A DNA stretch of 64,000 nt from Coenobita brevimanus (Eukaryota; Arthropoda; Malacostraca; Decapoda; Coenobitidae), in NCBI GenBank assembly GCA_032717465.1, contig CM064669.1, positions 51,142,194-51,206,193 of the forward strand. Reading direction: 5' to 3'. Position 1 is the first letter of the stretch. Each line of letters begins with the position of its first letter. Shown one piece after another: positions 45,277-56,592 of this stretch. The notes under the pieces are model-generated. The model was not told where the DNA came from. It saw only the letters and a program-made list of their open reading frames with translations, and did not search any database. The position numbers were made by a program, and so were the translations under genes.

Positions 45277-45346
<70 letters not shown>

Positions 45347-45350
45347 GTAA
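44815..45350 (+). repeat. Compound array of (GT)n blocks and related spacers
   Basis: Five (GT)n blocks (44849-44897, 44976-45002, 45078-45124, 45179-45228, 45279-45345) alternate with related spacers containing GGTAGG-TG. The spacers at 45125-45178 and 45229-45278 are identical (GTCGATTCAGAAAGGATTTT and on), giving a period of about 101 bp. Confidence 0.85.
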
Positions 45351-45448
45351 TTGGGTTCCAGGAGGAAGGATACCTGGAAGACGTCTCGTTAGTTTGACAG
45401 ACATGGAGACCGGGATTGGAAGCTGTCTTAAGGTGGGGTAGCATACAA

Positions 45449-45543
45449 GTAGTAGTAGTAATAGTAGTAGTAGTAATAGTAGTAGTAGTAGTAGTAGTAG
45501 TAATCCTCCTCCTCCTCCTCCTCCCCCTCATCATCATCATCAT
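45449..45543. repeat. (AGT)n, (CCT)n and (CAT)n trinucleotide blocks
   Basis: Three consecutive trinucleotide runs: 45449-45503, 45505-45523 and 45529-45543. Confidence 0.95.
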
Positions 45544-45956
45544 TATTTTACATCACCAGTGTATGTGGAGGGTATGAAGGCTGTAGAAATAGGAAAAGGA
45601 TAGCATAATATGAGGAATGTTGGATGGACGAGATTATCAGTAATGCTCACTACCCGCATCAGCAGTATTTTGTAGGGGTCGTAGTGTCTGATAATTTGGT
45701 TATAACAGACACATCGGGTTAATGCCATATTCTGAGTTAGTCACCCATACTTTACCGTATTTGTTATTAATGCTCAAGGAGGGAACGATTTATAGGTGTG
45801 AAGAGGGGAGCACAAAAACGAGTAATGCTTAGGGTAGGTGAAGAGAAGGTCCAGTGAGCAGAAGTATAGAGATCCCTTTGTGTTTACTGACGTACAGATG
45901 TAGAGGCCCAACATCCACAGGCAGTGAAGAAGGGTGTGAGGGATGCTGGTTCTCGG

Positions 45957-46017
45957 TAGGCAGGCAGGCAGGCAGGCAGGCAGGCAAGCAGACAAGCAGA
46001 CAGGCAGGCAGGCAAAC
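45957..46017. repeat. (CAGG)n tetranucleotide tract
   Basis: CAGG/CAAG/CAGA run, mostly CAGG. Confidence 0.95.
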
Positions 46018-46064
46018 AGGACAGGCTTGGTGAGGACGTAAAAAAACTCCTGCAGGGTCAAGGG

Positions 46065-46290
46065 CAGCTGGAGGGGGGGGGGGTTAAGGAGGGAGAGGGG
46101 AAGTTGAGGAGGGAGTGGAAAGGGGGAGTTGAACAGGGGTAGGAGAGAAAAAGGGAGTGGAGGGACGGAGAGATGGGGGAGGAGTAAAGGTACTGGCTGA
46201 GTAGGAGGGAGAGAAAGGGGAGTGAGGAGGGACGGGGGTGAGGAGGAAAGGTAAATTGGGATAGGGGGACGGCAAAAGGGGGGAGGGGGT
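46065..46290 (+). repeat. G-rich polypurine tract
   Basis: Begins with a GGGGGGGGGG run and continues as GGAGGGAGAGGGGAAG-type sequence. The 182-codon minus-strand ORF is a low-complexity artefact. Confidence 0.8.
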
Positions 46291-46377
46291 TGACCTCTTG
46301 ACAGTGATGGCGTCTCCTTCACTTTAATTAGGCATCCAGTACACTATTTTTTGCACCTGAGGTCTCGTCATGTTGAG

Positions 46378-46470
46378 GATAATTTAGGCTGTATCTAATT
46401 CCTCTGTCAAAAAAATCTCCTTAACCATATAAAATCGTGTGTATCTTGCATGCCAAAAAAGTGCCATCAG
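46378..46470. mobile_element. Fold-back MITE FB1, partial
   Basis: GGCTGTATCTAATTCC, then TCTCCTTAACCATATAAAAT, resembles the FB1 centre and right arm. Weak. Confidence 0.3.
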
Positions 46471-46819
46471 ACTTTTATTTATTTATTTATTTATTTATAA
46501 GGAAGACCAATGGGGGGTGAGACGGCTGGCAACTAACATCTGTCCACAACATTCAGTTTAGGAAACGTATCCATTACCTCTGTCTACTGGTTCATTGTCT
46601 GTGCCTTGTGTCTGTCCTACCCTGCTGACTCCACTACCACCTTGCTTTTTACTGGAAGGCTGGGGGGTGGAAGGAACAGGGAGGGAGGTGGAGGGGTAGG
46701 AGAGGGAGCAAATTGGAGGGACGGCGAGGAGGGGAACTGTAAATGGAGAGGATGGTATAAGATAAACACGCGACGTTACGTACAAGGAGCCGGGCAGACT
46801 TGCAAGGAGGGAGGTAGGA

Positions 46820-47035
46820 AGGAGGGTGTAGGTAGGTAGGTAGGTCGGTAAATTTAGGTGGCAGCCAAACAGGAAGGTAGGCAGGTAGGTAGGTAGGTAA
46901 GTAGGTATATACATAGGTAGGCATGTAAAGTTATATAGGTAGCAGATCGGAAGGTAGGCAAGGATATATGTAGTCAGTTTGAAAGGCCAGTAAACAGGTA
47001 GGTAGACATGCAAACAAGTAGGTAAGTAGGAAAGC
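46820..47035. repeat. Degenerate (GGTA)n tract
   Basis: Repeated AGGTAGGTAGGTAGG and AGGTAGGCAGG words, dispersed over about 200 bp. Confidence 0.8.
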
Positions 47036-47630
47036 AAGGAAACGGAGAGAGATGCACATTAGGCATTCACCTGTAAAGTAAAAAAAGCAAGAAATTCACT
47101 ATATTTAAGCAAGGGATTGACTGGAAATAACACAAGCAAGAAATAATGAAGAAGATATTGACTAGATATACCGGTAACACAAGCAGGTTAGGAGACAAGA
47201 AGTTACTGAGTAGAGATAAACAAATTAGGAAGACGGTGAGACAGAAGATATTGCCTATAGATAACACAAACAAGATAGGAGGCAGATTCGTGAAGGTACG
47301 GTAATGAGCAAAGATAACGAAAGCAAGTTAGATTATGAAACAGGCTGTAACTTTCCGACACCCCTATCACCTCCCTATGACACTCCAACGCTGGGCATGA
47401 TTATGTAGTTATAGGAATAATAATGATAATAATAATAAAAAAAAAAAGGCGTCACACTGGAGGGATCAAAGCATATTGTAAAAATCCTTCACTGAGAGCC
47501 TTTCTAAAGTGACTGGAGCTGTTAAGTTGTTAGCAGGAACGTAATAAAGACGTAAATGTTGTTTGTAGCTTCATAAAAAGCCTTGTTAGTGGAAGAAAGT
47601 ATGGGGGGGATGAAGAAATGAGTAATCTCT

Positions 47631-47648
47631 CTCTCTCTCTCTCTCTCA
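47631..47648. repeat. (CT)n microsatellite beside DR6
   Basis: CT run about 50 bp upstream of a DR6 copy. Confidence 0.9.
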
Positions 47649-47694
47649 GACTTAAACCAAACCTGACATTTCTCCATCTGTCTGCTTAGTTATA

Positions 47695-47840
47695 TCAATA
47701 GATCAACGCAAGAATATACCCTTAGTCATGAAGAAGTGCTATGGAAAAGATGTAGAGCTGTAGTATTGCCTTTTTCTGTCACTGAGCCACGGGATACAAG
47801 CTGCAAAAGGACGAAAATACCCTCCAAGTAAAGGTGAACG
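47695..47840 (+). repeat. Dispersed repeat DR6
   Basis: AGTCATGAAGAAGTGCTATG, GAGCTGTAGTATTGCC, TTTTTCTGTCACTGAGCC and GCAAAAGGACGAAAATACCC. Closest to 31915-32065. Confidence 0.65.
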
Positions 47841-47938
47841 AACTACAGTAAAGATAACATTTTAGTGAAGGTGTTAATTAATATAAACACTGGCAGCACT
47901 TATTAGAAAGGAGAGGAAAGCATGCGGGCAGGCAGGCA

Positions 47939-48086
<148 letters not shown>

Positions 48087-48299
48087 AGAGAGGATGACAC
48101 AACATGTCTTAACAAACAAGAAGGTTGACAGACATTTAACTCAAGGTCAGACAGGATAAACAAACAAGGAAGCTGGCAGACAACGGAAGTAAAGGCAGAC
48201 AGAAGACAAACAAATTAATGTGCATGTTATCAGCCAGAAAAACAGGGATGGAAATTTCTGTAGTTCTTTCCCCATAACTTGGCCCAGATTTTAAATAAT

Positions 48300-48480
48300 T
48301 TTCCAACTAACAGTGTGGTGGGACAGGTATAGCTCGTCTGTCTGTTTTCATCTAACAGGACTAGGTTATTCGCTTTGAAGTTCGCTTAGTCTTAGTAGTG
48401 TCACGGTAGGAATGAGTCTTCTTGGTTACTAGTCAAAATTGCAACTGGGTAACACTGAATAGGGGTAGGGATCTGTGACA
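48300..48480 (+). repeat. Dispersed repeat DR5
   Basis: CTGTTTTCATCTAACAGGAC, GGAATGAGTCTTCTTGGTTA and CTAGTCAAAATTGC match 43195-43410 and 54035-54240. Confidence 0.6.
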
Positions 48481-48740
48481 GGTGGAAACAGAATGAAATC
48501 GGCGCTGGATGCTGAGGACAAGAGGGCCGGATAACAGTGGGAAATGAAAAAAAGGGAAGGCATAGCGACCAAGGGACATCAAAGGAGTGGAAAAGAAGGT
48601 TACAGGAAGCAGCAAATTACAGTGACATTGAAGGTAGTACTTGTGTGATTTCCTTTGAAGAGATTATTGTGGCCAAGGTCGTGGGCTTCCTGTGTGTATG
48701 TTAACTCATTACGGGTGAGACGCATGACCATGGAAGCACT

Positions 48741-48756
48741 CTCTCTCTCTCTCTCT
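48741..48756. repeat. (CT)n microsatellite beside DR6
   Basis: Short CT run immediately upstream of the DR6 copy at 48800. Confidence 0.9.
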
Positions 48757-48799
48757 GACTTAACTGTACTCTCTTCACTTTAACCACGCATGCAACAGC

Positions 48800-48975
48800 C
48801 ATCCCTCCATCTTGAATGCAAAGCTGTAACAGGAGATGAACACTAGAATATAGAGCTAGTTGCAAAGGAATGTAAATAAAAGGATATAGAGTCAGAGTAT
48901 TATATTAGTCAGCCATTGAGCAAGGAAAATAAGCTGCGACAGGACGAAATTTCCCGCCAAGTAAAATTGTATCAG
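48800..48975 (+). repeat. Dispersed repeat DR6
   Basis: CTTGAATGCAAAGCTGTAAC, GATATAGAGTCAGAGTATTA and GACGAAATTTCCCGCCAAGT match the family. Confidence 0.55.
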
Positions 48976-49024
48976 CAGTACTCACGGTCGATGATGCACT
49001 GATTTATTTCTTCAAAGCTAGGCG

Positions 49025-49026
<2 letters not shown>

Positions 49027-49069
<43 letters not shown>
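49027..49069. repeat. (GT)n microsatellite
   Basis: Uninterrupted GT run. Confidence 0.95.
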
Positions 49070-49072
<3 letters not shown>

Positions 49073-49461
49073 GGAAAAGATCTCTCGCACTGACGCGGTT
49101 ATAAGGACAATAAAGCTAATATCTGGAGTTTGATTTGTGTCTCCGGGGATGAATAAAGTCGCCTTGAGATGGGAGAAATGAAATAAAGAATACATCGTCG
49201 TGGTAAAGTGGGTAACCAACTTGCTCTAATGTTCTCAGCAACAAGGACGGGAAGCTCATAGCGGAGGCCACCGAAGATTCGCACTGTGTGGGTGTGGGGT
49301 GGGTGGGGGGTGCGCGAGGGGAATTTGGCGTAGTTGGTTTTAGCTGACAAGATATTCCGTTTCCCATGTATTGGTCAGTGGTAGGGTAAGGCTGCACGGC
49401 TCTACATCTGCGTGACTAGCAGCGTGTCTATGATAGTTGTCGCGATAATGTTTTTACCGTC

Positions 49462-49464
<3 letters not shown>

Positions 49465-49528
<64 letters not shown>

Positions 49529-49549
49529 CGTGCGTGCGTGCGCGCGCGC
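49465..49549. repeat. (GT)n passing into (CG/GTGC)n
   Basis: About 85 bp of strictly alternating purine and pyrimidine: (TG)n then CGCGCGTGCGTGCGTGCG and CGCGCGCGC. Confidence 0.95.
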
Positions 49550-50090
49550 CCGTTTTATTTCATGAATGGCTTGAGCTATCAACATGAAACCTTCAGGGTA
49601 TCAAGATATGGCCAAAATCTTGGGCTTGGCCAACAGCATATCCTGGCGGGCGATTAGCATTCGGCTCCCGAATGCTTTTCTTTCATTTTAATATTTTTGC
49701 AACTTTGCGTTCGGGTTGGAGAGGTGGCAGTTGTAGATCATGTTGAAGTGGACAGAGAATAGTAAAGATTATGGCGATTTTTTTTTTTTTTCGTTTCAGT
49801 AAGGTGCTTTAGGTTGTACTCGGTTAACACCCTAAATTGGTCTTAACTGTTTGTCTTCTCCTCTGCCTCCTCCTAAGAATTTAAGTCTCTTACATGGATT
49901 ATTTTTGTCCTCTGTGGTCTTAACCTGATGCGTTTCTTTTCTTTGAACCGTACAAGGATTTTTTTTTTTTTTTTTGTTCTCGATTCGATGTTTTTCTTTT
50001 TTTCAGTTATTACATGATATTTATTCAACATAGAGTTTTGTAGAGGTGAATGGTTCAGTGAAGTCTGTAGAATTGCTTAATGCGATAACG

Positions 50091-50092
<2 letters not shown>

Positions 50093-50164
<72 letters not shown>
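50093..50164. repeat. (GT)n microsatellite
   Basis: Uninterrupted GT run of about 72 bp. Confidence 0.97.
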
Positions 50165-50167
<3 letters not shown>

Positions 50168-50575
50168 ATACAGAAGAAGAGAGGAAGGAAAAATAAATAG
50201 AAATAAGGGTTGCTTTTTTTCAGTCTTTGAGCCAGCATTTCTTCTTTCGTACCATACAGCCTTGACCTAATGAAGTGTTGCTATTCCCGCCCATGTAGCG
50301 TAGTCCACCAGCTTTGTGTTATGTAAGGTGTTAATTCAGCGTAGATAAGAAAGATGAACACAGTAGATAGTAGGTGCGAGGAAGGGTACTGACTGGTAGA
50401 TAACATGTTGGTCTTAGAGTTAGTACCCCTGTCGTAATTGTAAGGTGGGGTGTATGCAAGGTACTGTAGGTAGGAAAGGTAAACATAACAGACAGTGTAT
50501 TGTCCAGTAGGCATGTGGCAGGCTGACAGCTGATGGTAAATAGCGTGTTAGGACCTGCCACATAAAAACTCGTAA

Positions 50576-50577
<2 letters not shown>

Positions 50578-50609
<32 letters not shown>
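50578..50609. repeat. (GA)n microsatellite
   Basis: Uninterrupted GA run. Confidence 0.95.
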
Positions 50610-50610
<1 letters not shown>

Positions 50611-50954
50611 AAATACGACCTCTTGGGGGGTTGGGTGGGTACAAAAAAGAAAGAACACAAGACTGAGAACGTGTAACATGTTTCCTTAAAAAAATGGTTG
50701 GTGTCTATCAGCTGCATCTGGGTAATCAATTTTTGCTGAGTGTTATTGTTCCCCCTTCTCTCTTTGTACATCTAGTTCTATTGTACTCCTAGTGAACATG
50801 GAGAAAGGGGGAAACGAAGTAACCAGATTCAAGTCCCGTATACGTTGAATCAAAACATGGAAAGAAGCACCCAAGCAGACTGGGGTGGAGAGAGAGAAAA
50901 TGCACAGATAATACTACAAGGTTTCCAAAGAGGGACTAACTTGGGAGGCTGGCA

Positions 50955-51240
50955 GGTGTGGTGGTGGTGGTGGTGTGGTAGAAGTTTGGTTGTGGTGGCA
51001 GAGAAGGGAATGTGGTGGAAGTTTGGTTGTGGTGGCAGAGACGTGGGTGTGGTGGAAGTTTGGTTGTGGTGGCAGAGACGTGGGTGTGGTGGTGGTGGTG
51101 GTGGTGGTGGTAGTGTGATGGTGGAGGTGGTGGTGTGTTGCTGATTTGGTACTGATAGGGGCGTGGTAGTAGTATGCTGGTGTAATGGAGATGTGGTGAT
51201 GGAGGAGATGTGGTAGAGTAGGCTGTGGTGGTGATGTGGT
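50955..51240 (+). repeat. TGG-rich minisatellite
   Basis: GAAGTTTGGTTGTGGTGGCA, with GAGA-G-GTGGTG between copies, occurs three times in 50985-51090. It then dissolves into (GGT)n and GATGTGGTGATGG-type words. Confidence 0.85.
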
Positions 51241-51818
51241 ACGGCGGTAGTAATATAGTGGAATACAAGGTAGAGGAAGGTCCCAAGGTTGCCAGATCAG
51301 TAGGGTGTGTGTGTGACGTAGGCTCAAGGATGCTTCCCTACTCCATCCTTCTGGTAACAATGCCTCCCCGCCTCCCCCTCTTACATATCCCTTTTTTCCT
51401 ACTTATAATTTTTTTCGTGGAAGTGATCGGTGCTGAGGGTTGAGGAAGGTTCTCTGGCTGGGCTTTGGCTTCTTCACCTCGGGGATGTTTTTTGCTCTTT
51501 GTCTTCCTACCATCAAGCTGTTTTTATTCGAATTATTTCTCTCACTGTTTTATTTATTTATTAGCTAGAAGGTGTTCGGTATGGTCTTGAAAGCTTTACT
51601 ACTACAGGTCGCTGTCTCATTCACCTCGAGTGCTTTATTGAACTAGATAATGCTACATATTGCCCGTATTAACTCCTTTATTTCGAGGCATTCTTATCTA
51701 ATTCAGCCTGTCCCATTCCTGCCTAGTGTTCCTGTGTGTATGGACTTTTACTGGAGGGGTATTTAGCGTTCCGCCCTCCGCCTATCGACTCATAGCCATA
51801 AACGTTCATGGGAATAAC

Positions 51819-51995
51819 CCCTTTACTCCAGTGCCCTCTTTTCTGTTTTCCTGAAAGTGTCAGACGGTTTTATTAAACTTGGGCGAGTACGCAGTATAAA
51901 GGGGTTAAGGAAAGCTATACCTCACCTCTCCAGTTTGAGAAATATCCGAAGGTGAGTAAAATCATGTGTAAATAGGAGTCAGGGGATTAAAAGGG
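51819..51995. mobile_element. Fold-back TTAA MITE (FB1)
   Basis: The left end is ATAA then CCCCTTTACTCCAGTG. The centre is AAGGGGTTAAGGAAAGCTAT. The right arm is GAGTAAAATCATGTGTAAAT and the end AAAAGGGTTAA. The left target reads ATAA rather than TTAA, probably by mutation. Confidence 0.5.
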
Positions 51996-52171
51996 TTAAC
52001 CTTGACTCGGGGTTAACCTCAGACCAAGAGAAGTAATCTTACAAGGATCCTAACCAGTTTGAACGATGAAGAAATCTCCATGGTCGTAAAATATTATCAG
52101 GCATTACAGTGTTTACGTGTGATATTTTTACTCGATCGTTCTCTGAGGTTTGGTTAATGTTTGGCGGCGGC

Positions 52172-52428
52172 AGGAAAAGGAGTACAAAGGAACACAGCAT
52201 CAGGAGTACAAAGGAACACAGACAGCATCAGAAAAGGAGTACAAAGGAACACAGACAGTATCAGAAAAAGAAGTACAAAGGATCAGAAACAGCATCAGAA
52301 GAAGGAGTACAAAGGAACACAGACAGCATCAGAAGAAGGAGTACAAAGGAACACAGCGTCAGAAAAAGTACAAAGGAACACAAACAGCACCAGAAAGAGG
52401 AGTACAAAGGAACACAAACTGCTTAAGA
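52172..52428 (+). repeat. Minisatellite of about 33 bp, eight copies
   Basis: Units begin GGAGTACAAAGGAACACAGA and continue CAGCATCAGAA; eight occurrences of GTACAAAGGA were counted. The unit lacks stop codons in all three + frames, so three overlapping ORFs of about 90-106 codons appear. None has a recognised protein match. Confidence 0.85.
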
Positions 52429-52493
52429 TCTAATGGTACAACGGAGACTTTGTTACAGAGAAGACTGTGACTGATGTGTAATTCTTCGAGCTG

Positions 52494-52499
<6 letters not shown>

Positions 52500-52532
<33 letters not shown>
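52500..52532. repeat. (GA)n microsatellite
   Basis: Uninterrupted GA run. Confidence 0.95.
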
Positions 52533-52534
<2 letters not shown>

Positions 52535-53169
52535 AGAGAAATATAAAAGGAGGAAAGATATGACAGAAATAACACAGTATCGGACAGAGGTGGAATGGCA
52601 AAAGGAGGACAGGGGAGGCATAAATATGAATGATGATTAATATGACAGAAGAAAAAACATACGAGACAGTATGCTAGAATAAAGATAAATTCAGGGGCCG
52701 ACGAGGAGGAGGGAGGTAACGAAAATGACAAACAGTGTAGGAAGGAGAGTCCAACAGGCACTTAGCGAAGACTTGCGACATCAGTGGAAATACCCAGCCA
52801 ACCACCTACCAAGAACGACCCCACCAGCGACCCCACCAACAGCTACGCAATTATGGGTCACCTTTAGGACACAGTGCAATGCCTTTACACTGGGAATATG
52901 TTTTCTTAAGCCAGTGACGTCATTGAAGAAGTGTTTATACCCATGAAAGCGTCGTGTGCTTACTTTTTCCACACCTCTCCCAGTCATCAGTTCTTCTATT
53001 GACCTCTTTGATCTGGTGGTTTAGATTGATATTTTCTGTTTGATTTTTTCCCCTTACGGCATAACAGATTAGTACCGTACGTTGAGTCAGGATTTTTATT
53101 TGTGGTTATTTAGTTTATTGATTAATTCTTCCACTATAAGTTTCTCGTGCGTTATAGATCATGCCTCAC

Positions 53170-53220
53170 CATGATGATGATGTTGATGATGCTGATGGTG
53201 ATGATGATGATGGTGATGTT
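53170..53220. repeat. (GAT)n trinucleotide tract
   Basis: ATGATGATGATGTTGATG-type imperfect run. Confidence 0.85.
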
Positions 53221-53534
53221 TAATGTTACGTGATGTGCCGCTCCCAGGAATTAACGTTGTGTTTGGATATGCAGATGGTGTGCTTTGGGTGTTGTAATAT
53301 ATGCAAAGCACGTTTTTCAGGTACATTTTGAGAGTGCTGTTTGGGCATACCTACGGTTTTTATGTTTATGTGGGTTTTAGTTATGTTTTAACTCCCAGGG
53401 TTTACTCTTGGAACTTTGGCAAGTGTTTGTGTGGTCTTGGTGTTTGTTGTGCGGTGTTAAAGCAACAGTTTACAAGATATTTCAACGCCACTATCTCAGT
53501 GCGCTGCAGGCTGAAATTCTAAAGCTGAGAGAGG

Positions 53535-53930
53535 CTTTTATTTATTTATTTTTCCTCAAGAAGAAGGAACCATAGGCCAGAAGCCTGTAAGACTGTTCCC
53601 TCAAAAAAAAAAAAAAAAGAAAGAAAGAAAAAAAAAAGACAGGAAGACAGTTCCAGAGTTGACGTGTTCCGTACATGAAGGACTTGGAGTGACGGCTAAC
53701 TCGTATTAGAGAATTGAACAGAAAAGGTTTGTGTGTGTTTTGCTAGGCGGGTGCATAGTGGTGCAGGAATGCAAGTAGACAGTTCAGGGGAGCAGTGACC
53801 ATTGAAGTAGCGATAGAAAAGAGGTAAAGATGCAACAGTGCGGCGAAGAGACATAGGTTGAAGGGAGCAGTGGGCGATGGGGCATTGAGTGCTGTGATAC
53901 GTTATGTTGATACCGTATCTAGTCTGGCAC
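53535..53930 (-). mobile_element. Jockey/CR1-like LINE, 3'-terminal copy
   Basis: The minus strand encodes, with frameshifts, YLHSC, then KTHTNLFCSI and SPSCTEHVNSGTVF, the C-terminal end seen in the LINE family at 7020-8500. It is followed by the untranslated GGCCTATGGTTCCTTCTTCT and a (AAAT)n-type tail at 53540-53555. 5'-truncated and inactive. Confidence 0.55.
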
Positions 53931-53963
53931 GTGTTTGGTAGTCTAACAATGGAAATAACTCAC

Positions 53964-53967
<4 letters not shown>

Positions 53968-54002
<35 letters not shown>
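53968..54002. repeat. (CT)n microsatellite beside DR5
   Basis: CT run directly upstream of the DR5 pair. Confidence 0.95.
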
Positions 54003-54005
<3 letters not shown>

Positions 54006-54034
54006 GCCAGCCATTGTAGTCTAACCTCTCACTG

Positions 54035-54440
54035 TACCAATAATCAGTTCGTTTTCATCTGAGCGAGTTGGCGGACTCACAGCTGGACTGCTGAGTTATA
54101 GATGCGTAAAACTCCATGAACCTTAAATGTAGGAGCGAGTCTCTTTGGTTACTAGTCAAATCGACCCCCCTCATGTCTTACCCATTCATTTTAATCCACC
54201 TCATGTCCAGCGTCTCACCGTATGTATTGTTGACTTATTTCCATCTGAGGGATCTGTCTCAGCCTAAATACTAAGTCGTGTTGAATATTAGTTATGAGGA
54301 AGGAACGAGTCTCTTTGGCTAACAGTTTAATCATCCCTCCAATCTGACTACACGTGGCCATCAATCTAGCTTAAAATGTGTAGTGATGTTTGTCAGGTTA
54401 AAGCAAATGCACTGTCGTGTTTATAAAACTATATTAGCCT
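54035..54440 (+). repeat. Two tandem DR5 copies
   Basis: TTTTCATCTGAGCGAG with GAGCGAGTCTCTTTGGTTAC (54035-54240), then TTTCCATCTGAGGGATCTGT with GAACGAGTCTCTTTGGCTAA (54240-54440). The two copies are about 180 bp apart. Confidence 0.6.
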
Positions 54441-54539
54441 GCCTCAAACACCTGCTTTAGTTTTCTTTACATGACGCCACAGATGACTCTCAGAGATTTG
54501 CCTCTAGACTAAAATGATGGAATTGACGAGTGTTGGTTT

Positions 54540-54542
<3 letters not shown>

Positions 54543-54593
<51 letters not shown>
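54543..54593. repeat. (GT)n microsatellite
   Basis: Uninterrupted GT run continuing into GCGTGTACATGTACGTG. Confidence 0.95.
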
Positions 54594-54598
<5 letters not shown>

Positions 54599-54728
54599 AC
54601 ATGTACGTGTGTATGTGCGTGCGACCCCGAGTGCGTGCAGGCGTGAGGGAGGGCGGGAACAGCACTGTCTTATTGCCTAACACGGCAGTAGAAAGTGGCG
54701 CCAGGCCGGAAGTGAACCTGTACGGAAG

Positions 54729-54730
<2 letters not shown>

Positions 54731-54760
<30 letters not shown>
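54731..54760. repeat. (GT)n microsatellite
   Basis: Uninterrupted GT run. Confidence 0.95.
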
Positions 54761-54762
<2 letters not shown>

Positions 54763-54781
54763 ATATATGACAGCAGGACGT

Positions 54782-55352
54782 GAGACCGTATGGGCAGTAG
54801 TTTTGTGTTTGTTGTGGGAAAGGAGTGGGTAAGAGGGCCTATATAATGAGGAAGTAAAGGCAGGATGTTGAAGTGATGGATGAAGTTGCTTGAATGTGAA
54901 GTGCATGCATGACGGCAGGAAAGGCAGTGGACGTGGGTGACGCGAATCCATAATGGGTCACACGTTGTTAGTTAAGAGGAAATAAGGTCAGCATGATGAT
55001 GGGAGAATGGATGAGTGTCGACTGAATGTGTGACAAGGAAGGCAGTGTAGGGAGGGTGACACAGGAGCCCATGTGAATAGTGCTTTGTATTGCTTGTGAG
55101 GAAATCAGGTTAAGGTGTTGTGATGACGTGGGAGTGGATGAATGTCGAGTGCATGAGTGACAGGAAAGGCAGTGCAAGGATGGCGAATTTTGTAGCCATA
55201 TGACTCTGGGTTGCTTACGGGAGAGAGGGTCAGGGTGATGATGAATGAATGATGGTTTGTCTCAATGTCCACAGCATAACGTGAATAAAGGAAACTCAGT
55301 GCACGAGTGGTGAATTTTCTTTCCGTATGGGTAGTGCTTTGAGTGGTGAATT
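54782..55352 (+). repeat. Diverged tandem repeat of about 125 bp, four copies plus a partial
   Basis: Copies begin about 54846, 54976, 55099 and 55221. Each has, in order, GAGGAAAT-AGGTCAG, GATGATG, GGATGA-TGTCGA, GACAGGAAAGGCAGTG and a final ATGGGTAGTGCTTTG-type word. A partial unit precedes at 54782. Confidence 0.7.
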
Positions 55353-55833
55353 AAATGGTCTAGGGTTAATCTGTATATGATACCTGGTAGCGGAGCGCGT
55401 TCAGTTCAAGGCTCAAGTTACTGTACAGGAGGTTGGGGTGGATAACTGTTGAAATATACCGTACCTTACATTTATCCTGTGCATTCTCGTAACCAAGACC
55501 TGCTTTTGATGCAAGAACGAGAAACTTTGGGAGACTTTATACCGTCATTTCGCTATTTGTGCAAAAAAAATAATAATGAAATGAGGTGCGGAATCATTAG
55601 TGTGCCAGCCCCCATAAGCCGGTTTTGTCTGCCGTCTCATTACACTTCGGTTCTCTTCCTCGTACCAAAGTTCTGATTATGCAGGAGGAACGAGACATGG
55701 TAACAATATATGCCGGGATTTCCTTGTTCTTGATGCAAAGGAAATCTAGTCACGAAGAGGGGTCTGATCGTGTCGCTTTACAGGAGGGATGGGTTGAAGG
55801 AGGATTTTGTTGCATCGTTTCCCTGTCGTTCTC

Positions 55834-56393
55834 GGTAAATCGTTAAGGAAAAGATGGTAAGGGGGAAATCGCTAAGGAAAAGGTGTTAGGGGAAATCGCT
55901 AAGGAAAAGGTGTTAGGGGTAAATCGCTAAGGAAAAGGTGTTAGAGGTAAATCACTAAGGAAAAGGTGCTAGGGGGAAATCGCTAAGGAAAAGGTGTTGG
56001 GGTAAATCACTAAGGAAAAGGTGTTAGGGGTAAATCGCTAAGGAAAAGGTGCTAGGGGTAAATCACTAAGGAAAAGGTGTTAGGGGGAAATCGCAAAGGA
56101 AAAGGTGTTAGGGGTAAATCGCTAAGGAAAAGGTGTTAGGGGTAAATCACTAAGGAAAAGGTGTTAGGGGTAAATCGCTAAGGAAAAGGTGTTAGGGGTA
56201 AATCACTAAGGAAAAGGTGTTAGGGGTAAATCGCTAAGGAAAGTGTGTTACGGGGAAATCGCTAAGGAAAAGGTGTTGGGGGAAATCGCTAAGGAAAAGG
56301 TGTTAGGGGTAAATCGCTAAGGAAAAGGCGTTAGGGAAATCACTAAGGAAAAGATGTTAGGGGGAAATCGCTAAGGAAAAGGTGTTAGGGAGC
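55834..56393 (+). repeat. Minisatellite of about 28 bp, 20 copies, matching the FB2 MITE end
   Basis: The unit AAATCGCTAAGGAAAAGGTG plus TTAGGGGT was counted 20 times. AAATCGC and AAATCAC versions partly alternate, hinting at a dimeric higher-order unit. The unit is nearly identical to the terminal inverted repeat of the MITE at 56593-56750. Confidence 0.9.
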
Positions 56394-56592
56394 TTTCTTA
56401 CCGACGAGAATAAGGGTCCTAGTTTCGTCAAAGGAAAATAAATCAGCTTCAGGACGGTGATACGTAACCAAACAACGCCTTTCAGTACTATGTTGTATTT
56501 TTCGTTATTTTCGTGTCATAACTCTATAATATTCAGCTTTTGGAGACACGGAAGTGAAGAGGTTAGATGTAGACGCGTGTTCTTGTCGCTTT

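Noticed and set aside
48950..48975. Second TTTCCCGCC E2F-like site
   Set aside because: It falls within a DR6 repeat copy, where other copies lack the motif. It is repeat sequence, not a promoter.
55834..56393. Possible CRISPR-like array of short repeats
   Set aside because: The units are contiguous with no unique spacers, in a eukaryotic context. It is a minisatellite.
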